Assembly: GCA_025618425.1 (NCBI GenBank)
Contig: CM046833.1
Span: forward strand, 5,290,356-5,354,355
Direction: 5' to 3'
From: Heliocidaris tuberculata
Lineage: Eukaryota; Echinodermata; Echinoidea; Camarodonta; Echinometridae
Length of the DNA stretch: 64,000 nucleotides
A program made the position numbers and the translations under genes. How positions within the stretch are numbered: the stretch's first letter is position 1; each line of letters begins with the position of its first letter. Below the pieces are notes generated by a model that made no database searches, was not told the origin of the DNA, and saw only the letters and a program-made list of their open reading frames with translations. Shown one piece after another: positions 1-13,344 of the stretch.

Positions 1-59
1 TTCGCCCTCCTCCTCTTTACAGAATCCGCGATCCGCCCTATGGAAATAAGGTTTGTGCT

Positions 60-800
60 CGACACGATAAGCAGTCCATCTGCATGCGGTTACAATTGAC
101 TGGAATTCAGCTCTATATCTCAAGCTCCCTCATACTTTGGTGAGATAGCTCTGAGTTCCAGTAATCTTTCTCGAGCTCTGGATCTTTCCAAGGCGTAAGA
201 GTCTATAATAATGCCCTGCGATAATATCAGTTATCCCGGGCTGTGCCGAACAAGCCCGGAGTCCACCTCGGCTCATATTAGTTAAGGGCACTATAGTGTA
301 GTGTCCCGAGTTGGTTCCCTATCGGTTCATGAGGTTGTGCCGAGCTATCTCGGAGTGCAGCTCGACTCGTGAATTAAACTTTGACGAACTATCCCGATGT
401 CAATTCGAGTTTTGCCGAGCTTGCTCAGAGTTCAACTCGGCTTGTATTAGCGAGGTATCCCGCTTGGGTTCCCGAGCTTTTACGCGTTGCGCCGAGTTAG
501 CTCGGAGTCCAACTCGGTTCGTATGTTAGCACGATAACGAGCTATCCCAAGTCGATTTCTAAGCTCTTTACGAGTTGTCCCGAGGTAGTTCGGAGTCCTA
601 GCTAATCGGCTCACGACAGTATATTATTAACGAGATATAAGGTTCATTAAAGAGCTCTTTACGAGTTGGTAGGATTTCCAAGTCGACTCGGAAGTCTGAA
701 CGTTAACGAAATATCATGAGGTGGTCCCCGAACTTGTAAACAGTTGTACCGGAGTCCAACTCGGCACTTAGTCAGAACAGCTAGCTCTCCCGAGTTTCAC
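60..800. repeat. Degenerate minisatellite, period about 75-95 bp
   Basis: Units carry GCCGAGCTATCTCGGAGT followed by CAACTCGG-like sequence. The core recurs near 245, 339, 414, 491, 579 and 745. The 72-codon frame at 311-529 is a read-through of these units. Confidence 0.7.
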
Positions 801-1432
801 GAGATCGGAGTAGTACTTGTCACCCGGCGCGACGGGGAAGTGTGGAAGGGACCTCAAACATCAAACATGTAACATTAAGGCCTAAATAGATAAGATCTCT
901 GTACGTCTGCTATTGGGCAATTCATGCAAAACTGCAAGGATAATCGTGTTTTTGATCTGACGGTGAATTTAATGAAAACAGTTTTGTCAACTATGTCACA
1001 ACCTTTCTTCCGCTGCAACGAATGATGATGCACGTATACACATGCGGTCAATCAGGCGACTGCCCAATTGCAATAATTAAAATATTCGACGAGGACAAAT
1101 GCGATAATGCAACCTTTCAACGCCTAGGCGAACTAATTCTAATTAGCCGTCAAGTATAGGCGCTCATGCACAATGAGGGCATGCCTTACCTGGTCTATGG
1201 AGGCTAAGTTAATTTTAATCAGTTCTCTCTCTATCCAATAAATCTGTTTCCACCTGCCAGTGGCGGATTTAGGGGGGGGGGCAATCCCGACCCGTGCCCC
1301 CCCCCCCCCCCCCCCATTGAAAGAAAACAATGCATTGTGCCCCCCCCCTTTTAGAACGGAAACCCCCCTTTTTCCCCTTGCTTGTCAGAGAATTATGGAG
1401 GGAAACTGGACCCCATAACCCCCCCCCCCCCC

Positions 1433-1463
<31 letters not shown>

Positions 1464-2075
1464 ACTGATAAATTTTGAGAGAATTTGAATTGTTTTGTAT
1501 AATTTTTATTGCCATTCCCAAACCATTCTCATTCATTATTTTGCTATTTGGTCGTTTGAAGTGTTAAGTTTATTTGTTCCACTTTTACATCTCAAACAAT
1601 TCAGATTTTACAAGCATAATTGTCAGTTTCGAAACGTACGGGTAAAGAACCCAAATTAAGTACAATTTACGGTAAATAGGTAGACAGTTTCGAGAGGTAT
1701 ATGAACGACTGGCAAAAAAGAAGAAAATGTAAAATGTGCAGGGGAGCCTAAATAAATAGCATTGCTTGTTAATGATTAGGCTCCCGTATGGAGTAACATT
1801 ATAAGTAATTCTGATTAGAATGCAATAAATATCGAAACGGATTAGAAGTATCAGATTCACTAAACGTACAAGGAGAGCAAGACTCAGAATGTGGAGTAAA
1901 GAAAAGAAAAAGACGAAGGAAAGGAAGAACAAAAAAGAAGAAAGGAGAAAAGATGAAGAAAGACGAAGAATAAGAAGAAAAAGGAGAAGAAAAATTGTAA
2001 AGGCAAGACAGTGTAACACGAACAAAATCAATGTGACCACATGTACGATTCAGCATATGATACATGTATACATAC
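801..2075. other. Non-coding: homopolymers, CA microsatellite, hAT-like end
   Basis: It holds CAGTGGCGGATTTAGG (1258, hAT-like end), G and C runs at 1270-1435, (CA)n at 1431-1458 and an AG-rich stretch at 1888-1995. No gene is seen. Confidence 0.6.
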
Positions 2076-3900
2076 TTATATGTACTTACTTAAAAGGTAA
2101 CACCTTAGCTTCCTTTTACAAGAATTGTTGGAGGGGATATCAACCAATTCGTTATTCAGGTTGTTCCAGAATTTGGGTCCAGTAAAGGTGATTGTTTTGT
2201 TTGCAAAAACGGTGGGGAGGTGGAAATGGTTTGTTTGTCTAGTTGGATAGGAATGTGCAGCATTGTTGCGTTGAAATATAGGGACGAAAGCATCTGGTAA
2301 ATAACCTTCGTACATATATATTCCAAGATTGTAGAACTACAAGTCAGATATCTTCAGAATATTACAATTATAGAAAAGCTCATTGTTTGTGCACGAAATC
2401 CAACATTATTTACTATTCTTACAATCCGTTTTTGTACAACATTAATTTGTCCATCAGGATTATCATGGTTATGGAGCTGTTTCCCAATGCAAGTATATAC
2501 AATAATTAAGATAAGGCAAGATCAGGGCCCTGTTTCATAAAACTTGTCATCAATGACAAGTTGCAATAACTGTTATAAGCTACTGAAATTCTTGCATCTG
2601 ATTGGCTGAGAGCAAATTTGTCGGTAAAAATCACTGACAAGACACTTGATGAAACGCCCCCCCCCCCCCTCCCCCCAGGTCAGAATAGAGTATAAGCATA
2701 CCATGAGAATGTACAAAAGGTTTCAATTTGTTCATTTCACCTGAGTTACGTGACAACAGTTTACATGTAAGCAGTCAATTTGAACTTTTCAGGTTAGTTT
2801 ACTGTTTATATAAACACCCCAAAATTTGGCAGATTCAACCTGGGCGATATTTTTCTTGTTTATTTGTATATTACCTGGTAAGCATGATATAGAATTAATA
2901 AATAGCATGGCATTTGTTTTATTTATATTGACCGACAATTTGTTAGCTTGAATCCAGTCAAAAACGTATTTTAATTCAGTGTTCACAATGTTCAGAAGTG
3001 TATCGGGGTTATGGTGAGAGCAAAAAATATTGGATTCATCGGCAAAGAGGATAAATGATAAGATCGCAGATGAGTTTGGGAGGTCGTTAATGTATAAAAT
3101 AAACAGGAGCGGGCCTAACAGAGAGCCTTGAGGGACACCACTAGTGATTGACTGAAGGGTCGATTCAAAACCATTTATGTCTACATAATATTGTTTTCTA
3201 TCATTAAGGTAATTCCTGAACAACTCCCAGTCCTTCCCCCGAATACCATAGTGAGACACCTTATACAACAATATATCATGATTTATAGTATGGAAGGCCT
3301 TGGAGAAGTCCAGGAAAATACCTGCAGTGTGTGACATACTGTCAAAAGCTCTGGCAATTTTTATTAATGAATAATAGAAGCGCGTGCGTAGTTAAATGCT
3401 TTTTGCGGAAAACAAATTGAGACGTGGAGAGAACATGATTTTTATTCAAAAACGTAATGAGGCGATAAACATATTTTTTCTAGAATCTTTGAGAAGTTTG
3501 TAAGGAGTGATATGGGGCGGTAATTACCTAAGTATTGTTGGTCACCTTTCTTGAAAATAGGTATGACCTTTGCGATCTTCATTTTGTTAGGAACAGTGCT
3601 GTTTGTTAGTGATGGTTTAATAATATTTGTTAAAGGAGAAACTATTTCACGAATGATATTTTTTTAGTAAAACATTTGTTATACCATCGTACCCAGAGCT
3701 GTTTTTTAGCTTTAAATTGCTTACAGTGTCAATAACTTCAGTTTCGTGAACCGGTAAAAAAACCCAGCTATGTGATATTTTGTCCATTAGAAAAGAATGG
3801 AATAGTATATTGGATTCAGGAATGTTTTGGGCAAGATTAGGGCCTATGTTTACAAAAAGGGAATTCATTGCATTATTCATTATGTATGTTCTGTGTTTAA
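2076..3900 (-). mobile_element. Decayed LINE (CR1/Jockey-like), reverse transcriptase remnants
   Basis: Minus-strand frames at 3647-3880, 2789-3337 and 2076-2315 encode successive parts of a LINE reverse transcriptase: SGYDGI, then FLDFSKAFHTINHDILL, SGVPQGSLLGPLLFILYIND and SVNINKTNAMLF, then the C-terminal SYPTRQTNHFHLP...FWNNLNNEL. Frameshifts and stops separate them. KVIPIFKKGDQ-type sequence is readable at about 3540-3600. The catalytic FADD is FADE at about 3035-3050. A MITE at 2525 interrupts it. Confidence 0.85.
2525..2662. mobile_element. Short MITE inserted in the LINE
   Basis: GGGCCCTGTTTCATAAAACT at the left and, inverted, GGGGGCGTTTCATCAAGTGT at the right form imperfect termini, related in sequence to the 46321-46861 element. 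It ends in a C run. Confidence 0.6.
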
Positions 3901-4757
3901 AGCATAACCTTTTTTGTTGTAAATTTCAGAGAACAGATAAAGGATGGGAGGAGAGAGGGAGGGGGGGGGGGGTGACTTCCATATCGGTCTTGTCTGATAA
4001 GGCAACCGTTGAATGATGCCTTCATTGAGCACACAGAGTCTTGGGAATGCATTATGCAGGTGTTGGGTAGTCTTTGAATTCAGACAGCGTTTCATATCAA
4101 TTAAAATATGGACATGAAAAATTATTCATAGGTAGATCTGGCATTTCCAGAAAAGCTTAGGGTAAAGACAAAATGTTAGTACATGACAACATGAGAAAGG
4201 TCCACGATGCCTGGAAGTCAAAGCAATATAATTTGTAAAGCCTGGTGGTGGAGGGGGGGATTTGGTCTACCCATATCTTTTATGTGTGAGTCCAGGGGCG
4301 GCGGAGCGTCTTTCAGAGTGGGGGAGGGGGAGGGGATAACAAAAAGGGGCACCTACAAGGGTGAACATAAAGGACAATTTTGTGACATCGGTAGTCTAAT
4401 TAATACATTGTCAAACATCATCTGCTTCATTTTATTGTGGTGCTGGATACTGCTTCAGCTTCCCCAGCAGGTTGTGTGTAATGGTCTAATGATTCTAATG
4501 CTTGCTAGCGAAGCGAGTGAGCAAAAATTTTCAGACTTTTTTCTAGTGCTGAAGTCCTTGGGCTCTACATTATTTACAGCGATATAATGAAAATGACAAC
4601 ATCAAATTAATTTGGAGGGGGATGTCGAATGATCTTTTAATTCGTACATTAACCCCGTCGTTTCACTTTAGGATTACATCGATATCAACGTAATGCAATC
4701 TACTTGATTTCGTTAAATAACATAAACGCGAGCGAGCGTAGCGAGCTAAGTTTGGGG
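3901..4757. other. Non-coding, nothing recognised
   Basis: It contains a G run at 3961-3971 and GGGGGAGGGGGAGGGG at 4320. The 126-codon frame at 4207-4587 has no coding character. Confidence 0.5.
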
Positions 4758-5045
4758 AATTATCAGAAGTAAAAAGGGGTCCTTATCAGATTAGAAAAGG
4801 GTAACATATCAGAAGGGAAAAGGGCACTCCTTAGAAAGGAAAAGGGCACTTATTAGAGAGATAAGAAAGCAATTATCAGGGGCACTTATCAGAAGGAGAA
4901 AATGGGCACGTATGAAAAGGGAAAAGACCACTTATTCGAAAGGAAATGTGGCACTTTTAGTAGTAAGAAGGGCAGTTATCAGAGAGAAGGGGGGCTTTTT
5001 CAGAAATAAAAATGACTCTTTTGGGGTACTTTGAAAAGGGTGATA
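4758..5045. repeat. Degenerate minisatellite of AAAAGGGCACTTATCAGA units
   Basis: About nine units of 25-35 bp carry GGGCACTTATCAGA-like cores. Confidence 0.7.
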
Positions 5046-5279
5046 GGGGGGGGGGTACTGTGCCCCCTGCCCCCGGGGAGCACCGCCTCTGCTGCCCGAA
5101 TATCAACTTTTAAGGTTCTAAATATTGTGCGGGCGAGCAAAAGCCTTTTCTCAGGGTTTGGAGTGAAAACTTATAGAAATGACGTATTCAGGGACATCAG
5201 GCACTTCACTACCCAAATATGAGAACATTATACCTCGCTGTTCGAATAGGAGGATATGCCCGAATATCGGCACTTTTAA

Positions 5280-5645
5280 AATCCTGGGAGGGGGGGGGGG
5301 GGGGCGGCTGCAACCTCCGCCCCGTACACCCATGTGTGTTATGTGTTAGCATTATGATTTAAAGAAGTGGAGAGTTATACCTGAAGATAGAGAGAGAGAG
5401 AGAGAGAGGGGGGGGGGAAGTAAAGTGGAGAAGGGGGTCGCACGATTGAAAGCGAGGATGGAAAAACAGGAAAAATGATGCTAATATGCTAGTAATAATA
5501 ATATTAATAATAATAATAATAGTAATAATAATAATAATAATAATAATGTTAATAATAATAATAATAAATGTAATAATAATGATACTACTACTAATAATAA
5601 TAATAATAATATTAATAATGATAATAATAATAATATAATTATTCC
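5280..5645. repeat. G run, (GA)n and long (AAT)n microsatellites
   Basis: G18 lies near 5289, (GA)n at 5391-5408, and interrupted AAT/TAA trinucleotides at 5488-5640. Confidence 0.9.
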
Positions 5646-8428
5646 GTTCATATTTTGATATACATAATATTGTTTACTCGACTTGTTATATGCCTATTGT
5701 CTTGTTTTTGTCATATGATTGTATATATACCCTGTGCAATGTTGAAGAACTTGTATCCTGGGATTGATTGTTACCCTTTTATTATAACTTTTGAAATAAA
5801 AGGATTTAAAAAAAAATAAAGCTACACATTTAAACCAGCCTTGATATTTCTGAAAGAAGTGGTAAATTGTGAGTTTAGAATCATTAATCCATGAACTATT
5901 TTGAGAAGGAAACGAAACTGTAAAAGAAACCATTCTCTGAAAATGATTCATATACGCACATAACCTGCTGCACATATTTGCCGTATTTGAAGGATATGGC
6001 GAGTCGAAACAGGGGCTGAGCTGCTAGACTATTCTAACCATACACGACGCCTATATTGTCCCCAAATGCCAGACGCACGAAATCTACGAGAGATATGAAA
6101 GAAGCGAGTCGCATCGCCCGCCATAACAAACATTGCATCGCTTTTAATAACACGCTCACCGTACATGAGCGCTGGAGACCTCGCTCGCTCGACGTCTTTA
6201 ATTCTCCTTCGTCAAGTGTCGATCTCGCCTTCGCATCGTAGGCCTTTTACCATTTCAACCTTGGGTTTCGCGAGTGAAATTACGATCTACTTGCACCGTG
6301 TCGCTTTACATGCACCATCTATTGCATCCACAACACTGGTATAACATAGCCTACTGCACAAATAATGGATTCATCTATGTGAATCATTTCCCTGCAAGGA
6401 ATTGGACACTTTGCATTTCACGAAGGAGGAAATCTGACTTTATTAGGCTACAGCAGGTAATTGTTATTATTGCTGTATATTAAACCCCTGAATAGTTTCT
6501 TGACATCAGAATATATGATCATCATGATTGATGATTTTGCGTGTGTGGTTCCAGCTTAGTTTAAGATCTTTTCCAAAATCACTATTATATACATGATGTA
6601 TCCGGGCATAACCCCCGGCTTGGGGAGGATGTCTCTTGCTCAAAATATTACATTTTCAAATTTCAAAATTTGCGAGCGATCGAAAAATTTGACAAGGAAA
6701 TAAAATTTTGCCATACTAAATAAGATATAAAAGTCTAAATGCGGCCCAACAAGTACGCCTATCTATTATTTAAAAATATAAAGTGTTAAGTCGACATTTA
6801 GATAGACTTTAAGTAATGACGCAGATATCTGTCTTTCCTATGGGTTACCAGCTAGGATTTTCGCGAGGGGGGGGGGGGGGGGGGAGCGCGGCTGAATCAC
6901 CCAAGAATGTTTAAACTAGCAATATTAGGCCAACCATCGCCTTGTATTCTGACATCAAGGTGGTCTCTTTTTAATCTTTATACATGCATCCTATATGTGA
7001 TATATTCTGTTAAACATGTTTAATGCAAAATGAAAAAAAAAATATGCCCACTAATTTATTGTGCACCTGAAAGCAATCAGAGACTGAAATAGCCACCAGA
7101 AAACTCTTTTTTTTTTGCCTTCTGAAGAAATTTCGTACCTCTGCCACCCTGGAAAGACAATCCCTGATCCACAATTTACAGTTGATATTCATGCCATTAT
7201 AGATAGCGTTAACTTGACAGTGAATTTCAAATATGCTAATATTTTGTAGATTAAGTTTTTATAAGTTCGAATTACTATATATATTATGACGTAAAGGGTC
7301 CTTGCATGAAGAAGTATGAACTTTAAACGAAACTTTAATCAAATGCAACTTAATTTCAACCGTCTAGCATGGCGTATTTAGGATTTGTCATAGCAGGCAT
7401 AAAGTCATAACAAAAGGGTGACAAGGGAAATGTCTTGTCAGTTTCTTGTTTTTCTTGACTTTTGTTTGTCTTTTTTCCCCTTCTTTCTTTCTTTGTCGTG
7501 TTTTGTCTTGTGTTGTCCTATCCTGGTTTTACCCTATCGTGTCTTGTCCTTTTCTGTCTTGTACTATCTTGTCAGTTTCTTGTCCTCTGAGTTCTGTCTT
7601 GTTATTTGTTCTGTAGTGTACAGCATCTTGTCTTGCAAAAAAAAATTCATGGGAATACAGCGTCCTAGCAAAAGATATTTAAAAAAATTGTGAACATTCC
7701 TATTTTGGAGGCGCAAAAGGAATGAAAAACTTTAAAAATATATTTGAGGAATTTAGCAACTTAAGGCAAATTTATGATTTCTTTCGAATGTTCTATACTT
7801 TGAAAGTGCTTTTTATGCCCTTATATCCCATCAGGGGCGTAAAATTTAACAAGCTCCTGCCTTGTGGGGGGGGGGGGGGTGGGAGCAACTAGGGTCAATT
7901 AATGGTTAACACTTTACAAACGCCATTGCGTTTGTAAACAAACAAACAAACAAATAAACAATAAACAACAAACAAATATGCAGCTATTAGATGTAAATTC
8001 TCTCTCTCTCTAAAAAAAAAAAAAGAGTGAATTTTCATTCTATTTTCACTCCATTTGGAATCACGTCAGAGATCACTTGTTTAGGAGTGAATATCGAGTG
8101 CTCCCTAAAATGAATGCAAATGATCACTCGATTTTATTTTAGAGAAGACAATACAATGAAAACAAAATATTTACAAAATTGATACTGTCAGATGTACATA
8201 TCAAGTAATTAGCGATAATTTAGATGATTGCTTCGCGCAATGCTGCTTTTTTTTGTGTTTTTCATTAGTTTAATGCATTATCATCTAAAAACACTGTGCC
8301 GCCTGACAACATTTTGCAACATTTATATGAGACGAGTTTTTGAGAGAAAAAAAAAATTGATTAAAAAAAAAACAACCATCGTTTGTACGTTACTGAAACG
8401 TATCCTGCAATAGCTGCACCCCCTCCCC

Positions 8429-8462
<34 letters not shown>

Positions 8463-9029
8463 ACAAAAGCTTTTATGCCCATCACATATCCAAATTCAGG
8501 ACCAACCAAAGAGGCAACCCTGGTATATCGTGTTTTGCTGGAGTGAGTGCAAAGGACCAAAAACACTCAGTTGTACCCACGGTCGTAGCCTGAGACTAGA
8601 AATCCATCCCAGGTTTAACAATGGGCAGATGTGCAAACGTAGGACAGCCACTGGCGTGGTATTTGACTCTCCATATCTCTTTATAAAAGTAACATGAGAA
8701 GCTCATATTTTGAATATATATAGCATGGAGGAAAAGAACCGCTAACATAAAGGACAAAATCGTTAAAGGCGATTGGTACCCTTACGTGTACGGACCCATG
8801 TGTTCCGTGCGCAGGCCTTTATTTCAATATTCATATATTTCATACTCTTTAACCGTTAACCCAGAGACTGCAGGGTAAAGTTTCGAGAGTCGATTTCATA
8901 CATACTTACTGAGCACAAATTATTTTTGAGGGTTTGGTACCTTTTAGGATCTTAGGGGGTTCATGCCAAAATCTGGAGTATGCAACTTTGAATTAGAAAA
9001 AAGAAAAGATGTAGGGTATTGAAAATAGG
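5646..9029. other. Gene-free stretch
   Basis: There is a CpG-richer patch at 6040-6290 with an unrecognised 61-codon frame, G runs at 6869 and 7866, (AAAC)n at 7940 and a C run of about 40 at 8420-8461. No supported gene or RNA is present. Confidence 0.5.
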
Positions 9030-9325
9030 TAAATAATAATGATAATAACATACCGTTCTTGTATAGCGCATATCACATTATAAAATAACGTCTCTACGCG
9101 CTTCCAAAGGGTTTGGATATTATTACCCTGGCTTTAGCTCCGGCAGCAATCAGCGCACAGTGCATTTCAAGGAATAAATCTTGGTGGTACCAATTTAACA
9201 CCTGGGTGGAGAGTGGCAAATGTGGATTAATGTCTCGCCAAAAGACGCTAGTGCCGGGCTGGGATTCGAACCCTCAACCCTTGTATTGAGAGTCAAGTGA
9301 AAGAACTATTATAACACGATGATGA
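9030..9325 (-). mobile_element. tRNA-derived SINE
   Basis: On the minus strand GGGTTCGAATCCC (9261-9273) is an exact RNA polymerase III B box. The body contains a TATAGCGC...CGCGCTT segment shared with 26030-26340, and the tail is AATAATAAT-rich. The A box is not clear. Confidence 0.6.
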
Positions 9326-9557
9326 AACTAAAGGGAGTGCATGGGAGAGGTGATGAGGGAGATAAGCTAGCGGGAGAGAAATTACAAGACATGTAAGAGA
9401 TAACGAAGACTGGGAGAGAGGGGCTCTTCACGTTCCTGTCTTTTTCTTATTCTTTAACTCTCTCTCTCCTTTATTATAAACCTACGTAGGCATACTTCCG
9501 CTACTATTTATAAAAACAAACTGTTATTAATTGCTTAATTCTATTATGTGACTATAA

Positions 9558-9767
9558 GGCCCGAATTCACAAAGGATGTTTAAACCATGGGGAAGGTTTA
9601 AACCTCCGTAAGCGTAATAAAATGAGCGTGAATAAGCGCACATTGCCCATGCGCGCGCTCAAAGAAAATGTATGATTGGATCAGATTCCGTGCGCACGTA
9701 CGCTTAAAAAACCCAGGAGGGGGTTTAAACCATGGTTTAAACCAAACCTCCTTTGTGAATTCGGGCC
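9558..9767. mobile_element. PIF/Harbinger-type MITE, copy 1, 210 bp
   Basis: Inverted termini GGCCCGAATTCACAAAGG are flanked by TAA on both sides (9555-9557 and 9768-9770). A 3-bp TWA duplication is characteristic of PIF/Harbinger. Confidence 0.85.
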
Positions 9768-9997
9768 TAAGTGTCTTCGGGGCATTGCACGCAAGGGAGG
9801 GAGAGGATATAAGACAGAAGAGAGGGTAAGAGAGTGGATCTGTATGAGTAGAAGAAAGAAAGATGAGGAGAAAGAGAGAGAGAGAGAGGGAGGGGAGAGA
9901 GAGAGAGAGAGGGGGAGAAAACATAGGCCCGAATTCACAAAGGTGGTAATAGATTTGTACCATGGTTTATGCAGATTTTGTGGTATAAGCGCGCTTG

Positions 9998-11610
9998 ACA
10001 ATGACAATGACAATGACAATGACAATGACAATGATTTTATTTCCCATGTCACCCCTTCCAGGGTATTGGAGAAACAATAATTCACAATCAGTTTGTATAC
10101 ACAAGAACAACTATATACAAATATATACAATATTTACCGTATGTCTGCGTAAAAAAAAAACACCAAAAAAAAACACACACAACTACAACAAGCGTACAAT
10201 ATTATGCACTGATTTGCACAGACACTTATTCCGTAACGTGGGTGTAATGGAAACTAGAATATTGCCTGGCTATAACAAACAATGTACATGTATAAAATTA
10301 ATTAAATAAAAGTGTAAGAAGCAATGAAACAAAGCTAAACTACAACAAAACAACTCAAAATATAGTAGGTGCACCTATCAATATATACATTGTATAAACA
10401 TATATGAATATTATATATTGTACAATATTTAAGCATGGAGGGACATTATCCCCTGACAGAATTTCGCTAGATTAGTTAAAACCTTCATATCTTTAGAATT
10501 AACATTTGCTCCATTTTCAATGAACTTGGCTGTTTCGGAAGCACGGTTTTACAAATCTCTTTCTCATAGCATCTGTTGCCGAGCATTCAAAAATATAATG
10601 AAATTCATCCTCAATCTTATTTTGCCTACACAACGTACAAATTCTGTCTTTTCTTGCAATATTAACATATCTACCAGTTTCAACAGGAAGTTTATGATTC
10701 GAGCAAAGAAATTTCGACAAATGAACTCTATTTGAAAAAGGTAATTTGATCAGGTAGTTTTCAAGACCAACATTGTTCTTAAAAATTCTAAAATTAGTGC
10801 AATACGTACTTTCATGGATATTACTTCTCCAATTTTGCGAATAAATGTCTCTTAATCTCAATCTAATCGCTGAACTAAACCATGAATAAGAAACATTTCT
10901 GTTGTCATAAAATATATTAGACATACCAATCTCGTGGAGACTACGTTCAATATATAATAACCATGGGGAAGAATGAATAGCTTTGTCATGTAAAAGTTTC
11001 AAAATATTACAAACTGTATTTGCTAATTTAGCCTCTTTACCATTAACAGTTCGGAACCAAAACTTTAGCATTCGTTCCTTAATATTTAAAGACATTTCCA
11101 TCCTTCCAAGTTCTCCAACAGCCATGCCATTGTGTGTGTTCTTCCGTAGTTGTAAAACCTGTTTACAGTACTGGGTTTGCAACAGTTCTATCTGAGAAAT
11201 ATTTCCATGTCCCCAAATTTCACTTCCGTACAGAAGAATTGGCACGACAAGACGGTCGAAAAGTTCAACTTGAATATCCAACGGCAACCTCAGTTGCCTT
11301 GATTTTATAATCAAACTGTACATTGCTCTTTTTGCTTGATTATATTGTTTATTAATAGCTCTCTTAAACGTATTATTGTAAGAAAATATCACACCCAAGT
11401 ACGTATATTCCTCTACAACTTCTACTATGTCATTATTGAACTTAAACTGCGCATATTTTCGAACTTTTCCTCTCGAAAAAATAACTACTTTTGTTTTACT
11501 AATGTTAACCTCTAGAGACCACAAGTTACAATAAACGCTAACAGCATCAAGAGCTGCTTGCATTCTCATTTTTCGCAAGTAGGATGGTATCATCTGCATA
11601 CAATAGTGAG
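9998..11610 (-). mobile_element. Non-LTR retrotransposon 3' end, copy 1 (5'-truncated, frameshifted)
   Basis: The minus-strand frame 10517-11626 encodes the C-terminal part of a LINE polyprotein. It includes TYLGVIF, LLYGSEIWG and a terminal zinc-knuckle-like CTLCRQNKIEDEFHYIFEC. The RT active-site motif YADDTILLA is present at about 11580-11610 but in another frame, so the copy is broken there. The element is truncated just upstream of that motif. Its 3' tail is a (CATTGT)n hexamer array, seen here as TGACAA repeats at 9998-10032. Confidence 0.85.
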
Positions 11611-11796
11611 AAAAGCGCGCGTACACTTAAAAAGATCCAATATTGAACACGCGTGATTAACAAAGTGCGCAAATTTCTCGCTAGTTGCCATGGTTTAGAC
11701 CATGGTTTATGTAAATTAATTGAAATAAACTGTGCGTAAATTTACATAAACCATGGTCTAAACCATGGCAACTAGTGTAAAATTTGCGCACTTTGC

Positions 11797-12456
11797 TGAC
11801 AATGACAATGACAATGACAATGATTTAATTTCCCATGTCACCCCTTCCAGGGTATTGGAGAAACAATAATTCACAATCAGTTTGTATACACAAGAACAAC
11901 TATATATAAATATATACAATATTTACAGTATGTCTGCGTAAAAAAAAAAAAAAAAAAAAAAATACACAGAACTGCAACAAGCGTACAATATTATGCACTG
12001 ATTTGCACAGACACTTATTCCGTAACGTGGGTGTAATGGAAACTAGAATATTGCCTGGCTATAACCATGATAACAAACAATGTACATGTATAAAATTAAT
12101 TAAATAAAAGTGTAAGAAGCAATAAAACAAAGCTAAACTACAACAAAACAACTCAAAATATAGTAGGTGCACCTATCAATATATACATTGTATAAACATA
12201 TTTGAATATTATATATTGTACAATATTTAAGCATGGAGGGACATTATCCCCTGACAGAATTTCGCTAGATTAGTTAAAACCTTCATATCTTTAGAATTAA
12301 ACAATTGCTCCATTTTCAATGAACTTGGTCTGTTTCGGAAGCACGGCTTTACAAATCTCTTTCTCATAGCATCTGTTGCCGAGCATTCAAAAATATAATG
12401 AAATTCATCCCCAATCTTATTTTGCCTACACAACGTACAAATTTCACCAGCGTTCA
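11797..12456 (-). mobile_element. Non-LTR retrotransposon 3' end, copy 2
   Basis: It is nearly identical to the 3' end of copy 1, including the 3' UTR and hexamer tail, but is 5'-truncated in the zinc-knuckle region (ICTLCRQNKIGDEFHYIFEC). Its frame continues to FRNRPSSLKMEQLF, whereas copy 1 has a frameshift there. Confidence 0.85.
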
Positions 12457-13344
12457 TTATTGGGTCTTTCTAAGTGTACGCGCGAAATCAAGCGCACTTA
12501 TACCACAAAATCTGCATAAACCATGCTACAAGCCTTTGTAACCATGTGCATTTGCTGTAATAGCTCAAAATAGTAATTTATCAAAAGCGTTGAAGTTTGT
12601 GGAAGAGTGACGCGGCAGTCAATGTAATAGAACCAAATGGCCCACAAAACGTGCTTCTGTGATGGATAAAAAAATATCAATTGTACTGATCAAAGTAAAA
12701 TGCTTTTAGCGTAATTTTTATAGTGTCAACATGCACAAACCCTTTGTTCTACTTTGATGAAAACCAAGCTCATTAGCGAAAAATAGACATCAGATTAGCA
12801 CGGCATCGGTCGGCTTTCGTGATGTATTGTCACTTTTTCCAAATCACTCATTTGTAATGTCAGCTGTAAACAGTAAGTATATTTTAACTGTTAAATCGTT
12901 TCTACTTTTTCAAATTGGTATTCTTGTTTTTATCGTGTTTTTTTTTTTTTTTTTTTGGGGGGGGGTTGTTTCTGCTTTTGTTTTTGTTTTTGTTTTTTCC
13001 CCAAACTTTAACACTTTCCTTCAATCTAATTATTCTTAGTTGGTTTTCAAATCTGTATTTTTCATATGTAAATTGATTAATTTCTTTGTTAGTAATTTCT
13101 ACAAGGGATTATATTCTTTTTTTCTGTATGCCAATCTTTAAAAATATTGCCATTTACATAGTAAATGCTGACAGGGCCGTTGTGGAAAGCAGTTCTGAAA
13201 CTGACAAGTTACCCTGTATAAATAAAACTGTAAATAATGATATAAAAAATTATCATAAAATGATTTTTCCCACTTAGGAAAGATGGTTTAGTGGAACATT
13301 AAATAGGCGAATACTGTAATGCACTTTACTACGTTGTATTGGAT

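Larger units (their letters stand above)
9926..12541. mobile_element. Harbinger-type MITE split by two 5'-truncated LINE copies and a palindrome
   Basis: The left arm at 9926-9997 (GGCCCGAATTCACAAAGG...TTTGTGGTATAAGCGCG) has its inverted partner at about 12489-12541 (GCGCACTTATACCACAAAAT). Between them lie two minus-strand LINE ends. A palindrome at 11655-11795 is built on AGTTGCCATGGTTTAGACC and its complement. GCGCGTACACTTA-type blocks recur inverted near 11612 and 12475. Confidence 0.65.

Noticed and set aside
1585..2185. Frames rich in K/E/R (plus) and F/L/S (minus)
   Set aside because: They are produced by an AG-rich stretch; no domain is seen.
9261..9273. Exact tRNA B box as a possible tRNA gene
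   Set aside because: No cloverleaf, A box or acceptor stem is found around it; the SINE interpretation fits better.
9598..10130. Overlapping frames of 121-149 codons on both strands
   Set aside because: They run through a Harbinger MITE, a GA microsatellite and the TGACAA hexamer array.
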